DNA of 64,000 nucleotides from Paenibacillus catalpae (GTDB lineage Bacteria > Bacillota > Bacilli > Paenibacillales > Paenibacillaceae), in assembly GCF_900112695.1 (NCBI RefSeq), contig NZ_FOMT01000005.1, positions 193,957-257,956 of the forward strand. The letters are read 5' to 3'. Made by a program: the position numbers and the translations under genes. Shown here piece by piece: positions 9,150 through 19,075 of this stretch (positions within the stretch are counted from its first letter, which is position 1; every line of letters begins with the position of its first letter). Below the pieces are notes generated by a model. That model saw only the letters and a program-made list of their open reading frames with translations. It was not told the DNA's origin and searched no databases.

Positions 9150-9647
9150 ATGAGCCTGCAATTAGACTGGAGCAATGAGCAAGACAAAATTGAAATTCCT
9201 GAACCATGGATCAATCGGCTGGAGCAGCTACTGCAAATTGCCGGCGAAATGGAGGGACTTAACGACGGTGAAGTGACCCTTACGTTTACTGACAACGAGC
9301 AGATTCATCAGCTTAACCGCGAATACCGCAATATCGACCGTCCTACTGATGTTTTGTCATTTGCCATGCAGGATGACGGCACGGAAGAACTCGATATTAT
9401 TTTCGAGGTTGAGAGCGAAGATGAAGTTGATCCGATCTCCGGTATGCTTGGCGATATCGTCATCTCGGTTGAGAAGGCGAAGGAGCAAAGCGAAGACTAC
9501 GGACATTCATTGGAACGAGAGATTGGATTCCTGTTCGTGCACGGCTTCCTCCATTTGCTTGGCTATGACCACATGGACGATGCAGGTGAAGCAGAGATGA
9601 CTTCCAAACAGGAAGCCGTTCTGCAAAAGGCAGGTTTGTCGCGTTAA
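9150..9647 (+). CDS. ybeY: Endoribonuclease YbeY
   Basis: The 165-residue product carries the YbeY zinc signature HGFLHLLGYDH near residue 130, which supplies three His ligands. YbeY is a single-strand RNase involved in 16S rRNA 3'-end maturation and ribosome quality control. The stop codon TAA overlaps the ATG of dgkA by one base, so the two are coupled. Confidence 0.96.
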   Translation: MSLQLDWSNEQDKIEIPEPWINRLEQLLQIAGEMEGLNDGEVTLTFTDNEQIHQLNREYRNIDRPTDVLSFAMQDDGTEELDIIFEVESEDEVDPISGMLGDIVISVEKAKEQSEDYGHSLEREIGFLFVHGFLHLLGYDHMDDAGEAEMTSKQEAVLQKAGLSR

Positions 9648-10009
9648 TGCCGAAGTTTATCCGCAGCCTGGGTTACGCTTGTTCAGGAATTGTCTTGGCT
9701 GTCCGGTCGCAGCGGCATATGAAGATTCACACTATAGCTGCTGTTATCGTATGCGCAATCGGGGCAATGCTGCCTTTGACCCGTCTGGAATGGGCAGTGC
9801 TGCTGTTAACGATTGCGGTTGTAATATCACTGGAAATGATTAATACAGCAATTGAACATACCGTTGATTTAGCCAGTCCGGACATACATCCGCTTGCAAA
9901 AGCGGCTAAGGATGTGGCTGCGGGTGCTGTGCTGGTTGCGGCGTTTATGGCTATTATCATTGGGCTGCTCATTCTTGGGCCGCCCTTATGGCATTTTATC
10001 ATGGATTAA
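9647..10009 (+). CDS. dgkA: Undecaprenol/diacylglycerol kinase, DgkA family
   Basis: The 120-residue membrane protein has three helices and the DgkA signature EMINTAIEHTVDL at about 65-77, where the Glu residues bind magnesium. In Gram-positive bacteria this family phosphorylates undecaprenol rather than diacylglycerol, recycling the lipid carrier for wall synthesis; that preference is taken from the B. subtilis homologue. It overlaps ybeY by one base and precedes cdd by 24. Confidence 0.94.
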   Translation: MPKFIRSLGYACSGIVLAVRSQRHMKIHTIAAVIVCAIGAMLPLTRLEWAVLLLTIAVVISLEMINTAIEHTVDLASPDIHPLAKAAKDVAAGAVLVAAFMAIIIGLLILGPPLWHFIMD

Positions 10010-10033
10010 TACGAAGAATAGGAGCTGAGGCTC

Positions 10034-10465
10034 ATGGCATTCGAGGGATTATCGGAGGAATATTCGAAATTGCTTAATGCGGCAAAAGAGGCAATGCTGC
10101 GGGCCTATGTGCCATACTCCGGCTTTCGTGTAGGCGCAGCGCTTCTGGACGATAGCGGCCATATTCATTATGGCTGCAACGTTGAGAACGCAGCATACAG
10201 CCCATGTAATTGTGCCGAGCGAACAGCTTTATTCCGCGCAATTGCCGATGGCAAGCGGCCGGGTCAATTCCAGGTCATTGCTGTGATGGGGGATACGGAT
10301 GAGCCGATTACCCCGTGCGGTGTATGCCGCCAAGTGATGGTAGAGCTTTGCAAGCTGGACATGCCTGTTGTGATGGGCAACCTGCACGGAAAGTGGAACA
10401 TCATGACCGTTACTGAGCTGCTGCCCGGTGCATTTACACCGGCTTCATTAGAGAAAGGGAGTTAA
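10034..10465 (+). CDS. cdd: Cytidine deaminase
   Basis: The product has 143 residues, normal for the homotetrameric cytidine deaminases. The zinc site is visible as CAERTA (Cys with the catalytic Glu) and PCGVC. The enzyme deaminates cytidine and deoxycytidine in pyrimidine salvage. A GGAGCTGAGG site lies upstream of the ATG. It sits between dgkA and era, as in B. subtilis. Confidence 0.96.
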   Translation: MAFEGLSEEYSKLLNAAKEAMLRAYVPYSGFRVGAALLDDSGHIHYGCNVENAAYSPCNCAERTALFRAIADGKRPGQFQVIAVMGDTDEPITPCGVCRQVMVELCKLDMPVVMGNLHGKWNIMTVTELLPGAFTPASLEKGS

Positions 10466-10473
10466 CTATTCAC

Positions 10474-11373
10474 ATGACTCAATCGAAATTCCGATCCGGC
10501 TTTGTGGCTATCATTGGCCGTCCAAACGTCGGCAAATCTACGCTTATGAACCATCTAATCGGGCAAAAAATCGCCATTATGTCGGACAAGCCCCAAACAA
10601 CTCGCAATAAAATCCATGGTGTATATACGACAGACACGTCGCAGATCGTATTCCTGGATACGCCGGGTATTCACAAACCGCAGTCCAAGCTTGGCGACTA
10701 TATGATGAAGACAGCGGAGGGCGCCTTGAAAGAGGTCGAGGCCGTACTCTTCCTCATTGACGTTGCAGACGGGCTTGGCGGCGGCGACCGTTTTATTATC
10801 GAACAGCTGAAGAAAGTCGATACACCGGTATTCCTAGTTATGAACAAGATAGACAAAGTGCAGCCCGAGCAGCTTCTGGCAACGATTACACAGTACAAGG
10901 ATTTGTATCCATTCGCAGAGATCGTACCGATTTCGGCGCTTCAAGGCAACAATGTCGAGACGCTTCTTGCGCAGCTCCAGAAATATTTGCCGGAGGGACC
11001 GCAATATTACCCGGCCGATCAAGTGACGGATCATCCGGAGCAATTTGTCGTTTCAGAGCTGATCCGCGAGAAAATTTTGCATATGACGCGTGAAGAAATT
11101 CCGCATTCCATTGCCGTAGGCATTGAAGATATGCGCGTGCAGGAGAACGGCGTTGTTTATATTGGCGCTGTCATTTTCGTCGAACGCGATTCCCAAAAAG
11201 GGATTATTATCGGCAAGAAGGGTGCATTGCTGAAGGAAGTCGGCAAGCAGGCACGCCGTGATATTGAAGCCTTGCTCGGATCGCGCACATTCCTGGAGCT
11301 TTGGGTCAAAGTGAAGAAGGATTGGCGCAATCAGGAACGCGTCTTGAAAGATTTTGGCTTCAGGCATGATTAA
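10474..11373 (+). CDS. era: GTPase Era
   Basis: The 299-residue product is Era: G1 GRPNVGKST at about 15-23, G3 DTPGIH, G4 NKID, and a C-terminal KH domain with the conserved [11 protein letters not shown] loop. Era binds the 3' end of 16S rRNA and assists 30S subunit assembly. It follows cdd by eight bases with an AAAGGGAG site. Its companion ybeY is upstream in the same run. Confidence 0.97.
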   Translation: MTQSKFRSGFVAIIGRPNVGKSTLMNHLIGQKIAIMSDKPQTTRNKIHGVYTTDTSQIVFLDTPGIHKPQSKLGDYMMKTAEGALKEVEAVLFLIDVADGLGGGDRFIIEQLKKVDTPVFLVMNKIDKVQPEQLLATITQYKDLYPFAEIVPISALQGNNVETLLAQLQKYLPEGPQYYPADQVTDHPEQFVVSELIREKILHMTREEIPHSIAVGIEDMRVQENGVVYIGAVIFVERDSQKGIIIGKKGALLKEVGKQARRDIEALLGSRTFLELWVKVKKDWRNQERVLKDFGFRHD

Positions 11374-11472
11374 GCAGGATTGACGAAATTTGTTAAGGAT
11401 AGCATTCGTCTGTTTACCGCATCCTAATTAACGTCTAGGGCTTCATTTCCAAGGCGGAAAGGATGAATACGA

Positions 11473-11634
11473 ATGCGAAACTTTTCGTGGAAGTATTTTA
11501 CATTGACCGGTGACGTAGAGTCTTACATGCTCTACAAGGAAATGGATCAACTTGGTCCAGAGAATCATCCTCAACATTTGCCGGGAGACAATGAGGAGCT
11601 TGCTGCTGAGTTCGAGGATTCGTCTGCCCTTTAA
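11473..11634 (+). CDS. yqzL: YqzL family small protein
   Basis: The 53-residue product begins MRNFSWKYFTLTGDVESYML, which matches the YqzL family start, and lies between era and recO exactly as in B. subtilis. Its function is unknown. The ribosome site is GGAAAGGA about 10 bases upstream of the ATG. The last third is acidic. Confidence 0.88.
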   Translation: MRNFSWKYFTLTGDVESYMLYKEMDQLGPENHPQHLPGDNEELAAEFEDSSAL

Positions 11635-11682
11635 TTCGTTATCCTGCAGGCTGCCTTGAAGTAAGCATGGGGGAGAAGAATT

Positions 11683-12432
11683 ATGCTATATCGTGTGGAG
11701 GGCATTGTCATCCGCAGCATGGACTATGGGGAAGGCAATAAAATTATTACGCTGCTGACGAAAACTAACGGTAAGCTTGGCGTAATGGTGCGCGGCGCGA
11801 AGAAGGTGAAGAGCAGGCATGCTTCTCTCGCGCAGCCATTTACATACGGCGAGTTTGTTTTTTTCCGGAATAAAGGACTAGGCAATCTTAATCATGGTGA
11901 GATTCTAGAATCTCACCATCTTTTGCGTGAACAGTTGGATCTGTCTGCATATGCTGCTTATATGGCAGAGCTGACAGACAAGACGCTTCAGGAAGATGAA
12001 TCGGGAGAATTGCTGTTTGAGCAGCTGAAGGCTGGGTTTATGGCAATGCAAGAAGACAAGGACCCGCAAATCATTTCTCATCTTTATGAAATGCGCATAT
12101 TGGATGCAGCTGGTTATTCACCAGAGTTTGAATTCTGCGTAAACTGCTCGAGTGAGCAAGGGCCATTCCGGTTAAGTCCGCATGCAGGCGGCGTGTTATG
12201 TACTCGCTGTGCAAGGAATGATGCCGGAGCGATTCCGATGAGTGAAGGCGCTTATAAGCTGCTGAGGCTGTTCAGCCGCATGGATCTAAGACGTCTCGGG
12301 GCCATTCAGGTTAAACCGGAGACCAAAAAAGAACTGAAAAAAATGATGCGTGAACTGATGGATGTTCATATCGGCATTCCGCTAAAGTCCAGAGCTTTTC
12401 TTGATCAGATGGACAAATTTTCCCTTGAGTAA
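11683..12432 (+). CDS. recO: DNA repair protein RecO
   Basis: The 249-residue product has the RecO N-terminal OB fold (MLYRVEGIVIRSMDYGEGNK), a helical middle and a four-cysteine zinc motif (CVNC about 147-150 and CTRC about 168-171). RecO loads RecA on SSB-coated DNA with RecR in gap repair. A GGGGAGAAG site precedes the ATG. It is followed by the glycine T-box leader. Confidence 0.96.
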   Translation: MLYRVEGIVIRSMDYGEGNKIITLLTKTNGKLGVMVRGAKKVKSRHASLAQPFTYGEFVFFRNKGLGNLNHGEILESHHLLREQLDLSAYAAYMAELTDKTLQEDESGELLFEQLKAGFMAMQEDKDPQIISHLYEMRILDAAGYSPEFEFCVNCSSEQGPFRLSPHAGGVLCTRCARNDAGAIPMSEGAYKLLRLFSRMDLRRLGAIQVKPETKKELKKMMRELMDVHIGIPLKSRAFLDQMDKFSLE

Positions 12433-12461
12433 GCCCTGGGCAATTATGCCTAATGCCCCGT

Positions 12462-12490
12462 TTGACAACTGCATTAAAAATGGTTAATAT
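12462..12490 (+). promoter_or_regulatory. sigma-A promoter for the glyQS leader
   Basis: TTGACA at 12462-12467 and TAATAT at 12485-12490 with a 17-base spacer. Transcription would begin near 12497, just before the T-box stem I. Confidence 0.75.
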
Positions 12491-12499
12491 ATGTGAATA

Positions 12500-12740
12500 T
12501 GAATATGGACAGTGATGGAGAAAGTAGCAGTTGATGCCTTGTGCTAGCGATTCGGGGACAGTGGAAGCCCGGGCAGGCAAAACATGCGAAACGGCACTCC
12601 GGAGTCAGTTACCGAAAAGAGGATTTACGCACGCCGCTTGGAATAAGCAGTGAAAGCGCAAATCAAGTAGGGTGGAACCGCGGGAGTCAGCTCTCGTCCC
12701 TACGTCTGGCAGCAGGCGTAGAGACGGGAGCTTTTTGGTG
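12500..12740 (+). promoter_or_regulatory. T-box riboswitch, glycine-specific, upstream of glyQS
   Basis: The hallmark T-box sequence AGGGTGGAACCGCG lies at 12669-12682, followed by a strong terminator hairpin (AGCTCTCGTCCCTACG at 12689-12704 with CGTAGAGACGGGAGCT at 12717-12732, then TTTTT). The probable specifier is GGC at 12593-12595 (Gly), in a context CGAAACGGCACTCCGGAG that parallels the metS leader. Uncharged tRNA-Gly would stabilise the antiterminator and allow glyQS transcription. Confidence 0.93.
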
Positions 12741-12784
12741 TTTCCGGATCCGCCGTACTATATGATAAAGGAGCGAGAAAAGTC

Positions 12785-13672
12785 ATGAATTTTCAAGGCA
12801 TGATATTGACTTTGCAGCAATTCTGGGCAGAGCAAAACTGTATTCTTGTACAGCCGTACGATGTAGAGAAAGGCGCGGGAACGATGAACCCGATGACGTT
12901 CCTCCGTACGATTGGCCCAGAGCCGTGGAATGTTGCTTATGTAGAGCCATCGCGCCGTCCTGCGGATGGTCGTTACGGCGAGAACCCGAACCGGTTGTAC
13001 CAGCATCACCAATTCCAGGTTATTCTCAAGCCTTCCCCGGACAACATCCAGGAGCTATATTTGGAGAGCTTGAAGCGCCTTGGTATCGATCCCAAGCATC
13101 ATGATATCCGGTTTGTTGAAGATAACTGGGAATCGCCAACGCTTGGCGCATGGGGCCTTGGCTGGGAAGTATGGCTGAACGGCATGGAGATTACACAGTT
13201 TACGTATTTCCAGCAAGTCGGCGGTATTGATGCGAACCCGGTTGCGGTTGAAATTACTTACGGCATGGAACGACTGGCTTCGTATATTCAGGAAAAAGAA
13301 AACGTGTTTGATCTGGAGTGGGTAGAGGGCGTATCGTATGGCGATGTCTTCCTGCAGCCGGAATTTGAACATTCGAAATATACGTTTGAAACGTCTGACT
13401 CCGCGATGTTGTTCCAATTGTTCAACATGTATGAAGAGGAAGCGAAGAAAACCATGGAGCATAAGCTCGTGTTCCCGGCTTATGACTACGTATTGAAATG
13501 CTCCCATACGTTTAACCTGCTTGATGCACGCGGAGCGATAAGCGTTACCGAACGTACGGGCTATATTATGCGCGTTCGCAACCTGGCTCGTGCTTGCGCG
13601 GCGACTTATCTGGAGGAACGGGAACGTCTAGGATTCCCTCTTCTGAAGAAAGGAGTGGAGAACAATGGCTAA
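12785..13672 (+). CDS. glyQ: Glycine--tRNA ligase alpha subunit
   Basis: The 295-residue product matches the alpha chain of the bacterial heterotetrameric glycyl-tRNA synthetase ([19 protein letters not shown] start, [18 protein letters not shown] motif). It holds the catalytic class II core. The ATG follows an AAGGAG site. It overlaps glyS by eight bases and is controlled by the T-box at 12500. Confidence 0.97.
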   Translation: MNFQGMILTLQQFWAEQNCILVQPYDVEKGAGTMNPMTFLRTIGPEPWNVAYVEPSRRPADGRYGENPNRLYQHHQFQVILKPSPDNIQELYLESLKRLGIDPKHHDIRFVEDNWESPTLGAWGLGWEVWLNGMEITQFTYFQQVGGIDANPVAVEITYGMERLASYIQEKENVFDLEWVEGVSYGDVFLQPEFEHSKYTFETSDSAMLFQLFNMYEEEAKKTMEHKLVFPAYDYVLKCSHTFNLLDARGAISVTERTGYIMRVRNLARACAATYLEERERLGFPLLKKGVENNG

Positions 13673-15746
13673 AGATTTGTTGCTGGAGATTGGACTTGAG
13701 GAAGTACCGGCACGTTTCGTGCGCGGTGCGATGAATCAATTGAAGGAGAAGGCAGTCAAATGGTTCGATGACTCCCGCATTCCTTATGAAACGGTAGAAA
13801 TATTCGCTACTCCGCGCCGTCTTGCCCTGTATGTACAAGGCGTGGCAGAGAAGCAAGAGGACGTAAATGAGCAGGTTAAAGGTCCCTCTCGCAAAATCGC
13901 CCTGGATGATCAAGGCAACTGGAGCAAAGCTGCCCTTGGCTTCGCGCGCAGCCAAGGAGTCGAGCCGGAGCAGTTCTTTTTCCAGGAGCTTGGCGGCGTA
14001 GAGTACGTCTATGCGAACAAAAGCAGCGTTGGTACTGAAACGGCATCTGTCTTGTCTGAAGGTTTGACTAACCTGATTACGTCGATGTCTTTCCCGAAAA
14101 ACATGCGCTGGGGTAACTATGAACTGAAGTTCGTACGCCCGATCAAATGGATCGTCGCTCTGTTTGGCACAGATATTATTCCGCTTCAGATTACGAATGT
14201 GCAAAGCGGTAATGTATCCCGCGGCCACCGCTTCCTTGGCGAAGAGACTGTTGTGGCTTCCCCTTCGGATTATAAAGAGCGTCTGCGCGAGCAGCATGTC
14301 ATTGTTGACGTTGAAGAGCGCGAGCAGATTATCGTGAGTCAGATCCAGGAGCTTGCCAAAGAGAAGAGCTGGGAAATCGCGATTAAAGAAGATTTGCTCG
14401 AAGAGGTCTTATTCCTGGTCGAGTATCCGAACGTATTATATGGAACATTTGATCCTGCCTTTTTGAATATCCCTCAAGAGGTTCTTATCACTTCGATGCG
14501 TGAGCATCAGCGTTACTTCCCGGTGTTGAACGCGGAAGGCCAGCTGCAGCCGTTCTTCGTAACGGTTCGTAACGGCGACCGGACTTCGATCGAAAACGTG
14601 GCGAAAGGTAACGAGAAGGTGCTTCGCGCACGTCTGTCTGACGCAAAGTTCTTCTACGAGGAAGATCAGAAGCTTGCCATTAACGATGCGCTTGCGAAGC
14701 TTGAAAATATCGTTTACCACGAAGAGCTCGGAACAGTTGCCGACAAAGTAAGAAGAATCCGTGCGACAGCCGATCTGCTTGCTTCGAAGCTTGGTGTTGA
14801 TGCCGATACCGCTGCAGCGGCAAGCCGTGCAGCCGATATTTGCAAATTCGACCTTGTTACTCAAATGGTATACGAGTTCCCTGAACTGCAAGGTATTATG
14901 GGTGAAGATTACGCTCGTAAAGCAGGTGAAGGCGAAGCGGTAGCGCAAGCCATTAACGAGCATTATCAACCGCGTTTCGCAGGTGACCGTGCGCCAGCAT
15001 CCGTTGTGGGCGCGATCGTCAGCCTTGCCGACAAGATCGACACGATCGCTGGCTGTTTCTCGATCGGTATTATCCCGACGGGTTCACAGGACCCTTATGC
15101 CTTGCGCCGCCAGGCTTCGGGTATCGTCCAAATCATTCTGGCGCAAGGGCTTGATCTTAAGCTGACCGATCTGTTTGATGCAGCTCTTGAAGTCCATGCA
15201 GCACGCGGGATGAAACGCAGCAGCGAAGAGATCCGTAATGATCTGAACGACTTCTTCGCCCTTCGTGTGAAGAATGTATTGTCGGAGCAAGCTAACCGTT
15301 ATGACGTCGTTGATGCGGTAATGGCAACCGGCTTTAATGATCTGCGTATTACAGTAGAACGTGCCGCGCTTATTAATGAACTGGCTTCCGGAAACGAACG
15401 CAGTGAGTTTAAGCTTACTATTGATGCGTTTAACCGGGTATGCAATCTGGCTTCCAAAGCAGAATCGCGTTCGGTAAATTCGGCTCTGTTCGAAGAAGCG
15501 GCTGAAGGCGCGCTCTACGAGCAATGGCAAAAAGCCCATCCGGCAGTTGCAAAAGCAATAGCCGAGGGAGACATCGCTTCCGCACTTGCTAACTTGTCGT
15601 CGCTGAAGCAAGCCATCAATGCTTATTTCGATTCGGTGATGGTTATGGCTAAAGATGACGCAGTACGCAGCAACCGATTGGCATCACTTGCGCTTATCGC
15701 GGATGATATTACGGCAATCGCAGACTTCTCGAAGCTGGTTTGGTAA
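13665..15746 (+). CDS. glyS: Glycine--tRNA ligase beta subunit
   Basis: The 693-residue product matches the beta chain, which binds tRNA-Gly and contains an HD-like domain and a C-terminal anticodon-binding region. The start [20 protein letters not shown] and the [11 protein letters not shown] segment near 145 are typical. An AAAGGAG site within glyQ serves the ATG, so translation is coupled to the alpha subunit. Confidence 0.97.
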   Translation: MAKDLLLEIGLEEVPARFVRGAMNQLKEKAVKWFDDSRIPYETVEIFATPRRLALYVQGVAEKQEDVNEQVKGPSRKIALDDQGNWSKAALGFARSQGVEPEQFFFQELGGVEYVYANKSSVGTETASVLSEGLTNLITSMSFPKNMRWGNYELKFVRPIKWIVALFGTDIIPLQITNVQSGNVSRGHRFLGEETVVASPSDYKERLREQHVIVDVEEREQIIVSQIQELAKEKSWEIAIKEDLLEEVLFLVEYPNVLYGTFDPAFLNIPQEVLITSMREHQRYFPVLNAEGQLQPFFVTVRNGDRTSIENVAKGNEKVLRARLSDAKFFYEEDQKLAINDALAKLENIVYHEELGTVADKVRRIRATADLLASKLGVDADTAAAASRAADICKFDLVTQMVYEFPELQGIMGEDYARKAGEGEAVAQAINEHYQPRFAGDRAPASVVGAIVSLADKIDTIAGCFSIGIIPTGSQDPYALRRQASGIVQIILAQGLDLKLTDLFDAALEVHAARGMKRSSEEIRNDLNDFFALRVKNVLSEQANRYDVVDAVMATGFNDLRITVERAALINELASGNERSEFKLTIDAFNRVCNLASKAESRSVNSALFEEAAEGALYEQWQKAHPAVAKAIAEGDIASALANLSSLKQAINAYFDSVMVMAKDDAVRSNRLASLALIADDITAIADFSKLVW

Positions 15747-15794
15747 TACTCATCGTTGTATCATTGTCGTCAATCCATAGAAAGGATGATGATT

Positions 15795-16607
15795 ATGGCA
15801 GGTTCAGCTGAAGTGATTATTTACGTTGTATCTGACGCTGCAGGCGATACCGGCGAGCTTGTAGTCAGGGCAGCTGTTGCGCAATTCCATCCGGTTCAGA
15901 CGGACATCCGCCGCGCGCCGTTTGTTATGGATATTCCGACGCTGGAACGGTTTGTCTTGCAAGCCAAGCTGTCCGGTGCCATCGTGCTCTATACCCTGGT
16001 CATCCCGCATCTGCGGGAGGCTATGAAGAATCTTGCCAGGGAGCATGAGGTCGAAGCTATTGATCTGCTCGGCTCGCTCATCGAAAGCCTGGAACGGCAG
16101 ACCGGCCGTCACTCGCGTCAAGAACCCGGTCTTAACCATGTTCTTGACGCGGATTATTTCCGCAAGGTGGATGCTGTCGAATTTGCGGTGCGTTATGATG
16201 ATGCCAAAGACCCTTCGGGGGTGCTGAAAGCAGACATCGTCCTTATAGGTGTATCGCGGACGTCAAAGACTCCGCTGTCCATGTACCTGGCGCATCAAAA
16301 ATACAAGGTGGCCAACATTCCTCTTGTCCCGGAAATCAAGGCGCCGAAAGAGCTGTTTAATGTTCCGGTTGAGCGGATTATAGGCCTTACGATTGGCGTA
16401 CCTTATTTGAACACCATTCGGAAGGAACGGCTGAAGGCGTTAGGGTTGCCCGACAGCGCATCGTATGCGGCGGAGGATCGGATCTTGAAGGAGCTTGAAT
16501 ACGCGGAAGGGATTATGAAACAAATCGGATGTGTCGTTATCGACGTGTCGCATCGTGCGGTAGAAGAGACGGCAAGTCTGATTATGGAGCATTTTCGCAG
16601 CGATTAA
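15795..16607 (+). CDS. ppsR: Pyruvate, phosphate dikinase regulatory-type kinase/phosphorylase (YqfL)
   Basis: The product from the ATG at 15795 has 270 residues and matches the DUF299/PPSR family, with the nucleotide-binding loop GVSRTSKTP at about 150-158. These proteins reversibly phosphorylate PEP synthase or pyruvate phosphate dikinase, using ADP and phosphate. An AAAGGA site at 15781 fits this start; the frame is open to 15756 without similarity. In B. subtilis ccpN lies just upstream; here glyS is only 48 bases away and no ccpN is present. The target dikinase is not in the window. Confidence 0.9.
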   Translation: MAGSAEVIIYVVSDAAGDTGELVVRAAVAQFHPVQTDIRRAPFVMDIPTLERFVLQAKLSGAIVLYTLVIPHLREAMKNLAREHEVEAIDLLGSLIESLERQTGRHSRQEPGLNHVLDADYFRKVDAVEFAVRYDDAKDPSGVLKADIVLIGVSRTSKTPLSMYLAHQKYKVANIPLVPEIKAPKELFNVPVERIIGLTIGVPYLNTIRKERLKALGLPDSASYAAEDRILKELEYAEGIMKQIGCVVIDVSHRAVEETASLIMEHFRSD

Positions 16608-16693
16608 GCCAAAATGCAGGATTTTTTTGAAGTCTTGCCGTATATAATAGTAACGGTAATTGAAATATACAAAAAATGAGCGGTGATGCGTGA

Positions 16694-17164
16694 TTGGAGC
16701 ATAAGCAACCGACAATCGTCGTTGACGGCGACGCTTGTCCCGTTAAGACCGAAATTGCTCGGGCCGCGCGCAGTTTCCGTGTTCCGGTAGTCATGGTCTC
16801 TTCCTATGACCATCGGCTTGAGCCGCAGGAAGGTGTTTCGGTTGTGCAAGTCGACCGGAGCAGCCAATCGGTCGACTTGTATATCGTGAATCATATAACC
16901 AAGGGCGATATTGTGATTACGCAGGACTTTGGTCTCGCTTGCATTGCGATCGGGAAAGGTGCGGTCGTCTTGTCTACACGCGGTGAAGAGTATTCGGACG
17001 AGAACATCGATTATTTGATGGAACGGCGTCATGAATCAGCGAAACGAAGGCGTGCAGGAGGCAAAACGAAAGGCCCAAAAGCAATGAATAATGACGATCG
17101 GGAGCGTTTTCAACAAAAGTTGACAAAAGTTTTAGCAAACTTGCAGGAGAAACATGACATTTAG
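16694..17164 (+). CDS. UPF0178 (YaiI/YqxD) family protein
   Basis: The 156-residue product matches UPF0178: N-terminal IVVDGDACPVK with conserved acidic residues, DLYIVNHITKGDIVITQDFG in the middle, and a basic C-terminal tail. The fold is PIN/NYN-like, which suggests nuclease activity, but no activity is established. It starts with TTG. It precedes dnaG by about 40 bases, the same place as yqxD in B. subtilis. Confidence 0.9.
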   Translation: MEHKQPTIVVDGDACPVKTEIARAARSFRVPVVMVSSYDHRLEPQEGVSVVQVDRSSQSVDLYIVNHITKGDIVITQDFGLACIAIGKGAVVLSTRGEEYSDENIDYLMERRHESAKRRRAGGKTKGPKAMNNDDRERFQQKLTKVLANLQEKHDI

Positions 17165-17205
17165 CGAATATTATTTACGTGTCATTAGGATGAAGGTGAT
17201 GGACA

Positions 17206-19044
17206 ATGACCTACGGTAAAATACCGGATGACGTTATTGAGGCGGTACGCCGTCATCATGACATCGTAGATACGGTGAGCAAATACGTTCATCTTTCAAA
17301 GAACGGCAAGTACATGAAAGGACTTTGTCCCTTCCATTCCGAGAAGACTCCTTCGTTTACCGTAACGCCGGAACTGCAGATTTTTCATTGTTACGGCTGC
17401 GGCAAGACAGGAAATGTTATCCGGTTTGTGGAAGAGATTGAAAGTTATACCTTTCCCGAAGCGGTCCGCGAGCTGGCTGAACAAGCCGGTATACCTGTTA
17501 CTTGGGCCAATCCGGACGGCGCTAAGCCGACAGCAGCCGATGCGGATCGGAACGCAATTCTTGAAGCGCATGAGCTTACTGCAAAGTTTTACCATTATTT
17601 ATTGAATAACACGCAGTATGGCACAGAAGCAAAAGAATATTTGCGTGGACGGGGGTTTGGTGATAAGCTGATCAATCAATTTATGATCGGTTATGCACCG
17701 ACGCAGTGGGATACACTCAGTAACTTTTTGTCCGCACGAAAGTACGATCCCTCCTTAATGGAGAAAGGCGGGCTGCTATCTGCCAAGTCTGACGGAAGCG
17801 GATATGTAGACCGGTTTCGGGGACGAATCATGTTTCCGATATGGGATCGGGACGGCAAGGTAACAGCGTTTGCGGGACGTATTATCGGTGAAGGCCAGCC
17901 GAAATATTTGAACTCGCCGGAAACGATGTTGTTTACGAAAAGCCGCACGATTTACAATCTGCATCATGCGCGACCTGCCATCCGCAAGAGCAAGCAAGTT
18001 GTTTTATTCGAAGGGTATATGGATGTAATTAAATCTTGGAGTGCGGGCGTGAAGAATGGAATTGCCACAATGGGAACAGCATTGACGGAGGAACACTGTA
18101 CCATACTTGCCCGTCAGGCTGAAGAGATTGTGGTCTGTTATGACGGTGATGATGCTGGACAAGCTGCCGCCATGAAATCCATTCCGATGCTTGAAGGAGC
18201 AGGGCTTAGAGTGATGGTGTCCATGCTGCCGAAAGGTAAAGATCCGGATGAGTATATTACCGAATACGGTCCGGATGCATATCTTCGTGAAGTGATTGAC
18301 CAACCTGCCACCACCACAAAATTTAAGCTTATATATTCAAGAAAAAACCATATACTGCTAAAAGAAGAAGGTCGGAAAAATTACTTGCTTGAAGCCGCTG
18401 GAATTGTGGCAGAGCTTGATTCCGCTATTGAACGCGAAGTTTATCTGCAGGAGCTTTCACGCGAATTTAATTTCCCATTAGAAGTATTGAAGCAGGATTG
18501 TCATATTAAGCATCAAGAATTGCAAAAAAAGAAACCCGGAAGGGATAATAACGACAATTCGTGGAATAATGGTAGGAATGAAAATCGCCGAAGATCGGGG
18601 CCTCCTGTGCTGTTGCCCGCTTATACGTATGTAGAGCGGCGGCTGCTTCATGTGATGATGCGCGACAGAGATGTGGCGTTAAGTGTCCATGACAAGCTGG
18701 GGGACGCGTTCAATATTGAGGATCACGCAGCGCTTGCTGCTTATTTATACGCATTTTATGCGCAGGGCTATGATCCGGATGCCGGGCGATTTATTGCCTC
18801 TCTCCAAGACGAACGTCTGGAGAGGACGGCTGCAGCCATTCTGATGATGGACGGAGATTTTCCTTTTGACGATGCCATTTTGGAAGCCGATATTCAGGAC
18901 ATTATCAAGGTTCCTAAGTTCCGGGAAATCGACCGAAAAAAAGAGGAAATGATGCAGGCGGAACGCGCCGGAGATCATCTGCTCGCTGCGCAAATGTTAA
19001 GTGAGATTATAACCCTAGAGAGACAGCTAAAAGGAACGACTTGA
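17206..19044 (+). CDS. dnaG: DNA primase
   Basis: The 612-residue product has the CHC2 zinc finger (Cys41, His44, Cys62, Cys65), the catalytic core with a TOPRIM domain (VVLFEGYMDV about 265-275 and CYDGDDAGQ about 310), and a C-terminal DnaB-interacting helical region. A Lys/Asn/Arg-rich low-complexity linker lies at about 440-470. DnaG makes RNA primers for replication. An AAGGTGATG site serves the ATG. It heads the macromolecular synthesis pair with sigA. Confidence 0.97.
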   Translation: MTYGKIPDDVIEAVRRHHDIVDTVSKYVHLSKNGKYMKGLCPFHSEKTPSFTVTPELQIFHCYGCGKTGNVIRFVEEIESYTFPEAVRELAEQAGIPVTWANPDGAKPTAADADRNAILEAHELTAKFYHYLLNNTQYGTEAKEYLRGRGFGDKLINQFMIGYAPTQWDTLSNFLSARKYDPSLMEKGGLLSAKSDGSGYVDRFRGRIMFPIWDRDGKVTAFAGRIIGEGQPKYLNSPETMLFTKSRTIYNLHHARPAIRKSKQVVLFEGYMDVIKSWSAGVKNGIATMGTALTEEHCTILARQAEEIVVCYDGDDAGQAAAMKSIPMLEGAGLRVMVSMLPKGKDPDEYITEYGPDAYLREVIDQPATTTKFKLIYSRKNHILLKEEGRKNYLLEAAGIVAELDSAIEREVYLQELSREFNFPLEVLKQDCHIKHQELQKKKPGRDNNDNSWNNGRNENRRRSGPPVLLPAYTYVERRLLHVMMRDRDVALSVHDKLGDAFNIEDHAALAAYLYAFYAQGYDPDAGRFIASLQDERLERTAAAILMMDGDFPFDDAILEADIQDIIKVPKFREIDRKKEEMMQAERAGDHLLAAQMLSEIITLERQLKGTT

Positions 19045-19075
19045 CGATCGGTTCTAGGGAGGAGGGAGTCGGAAT

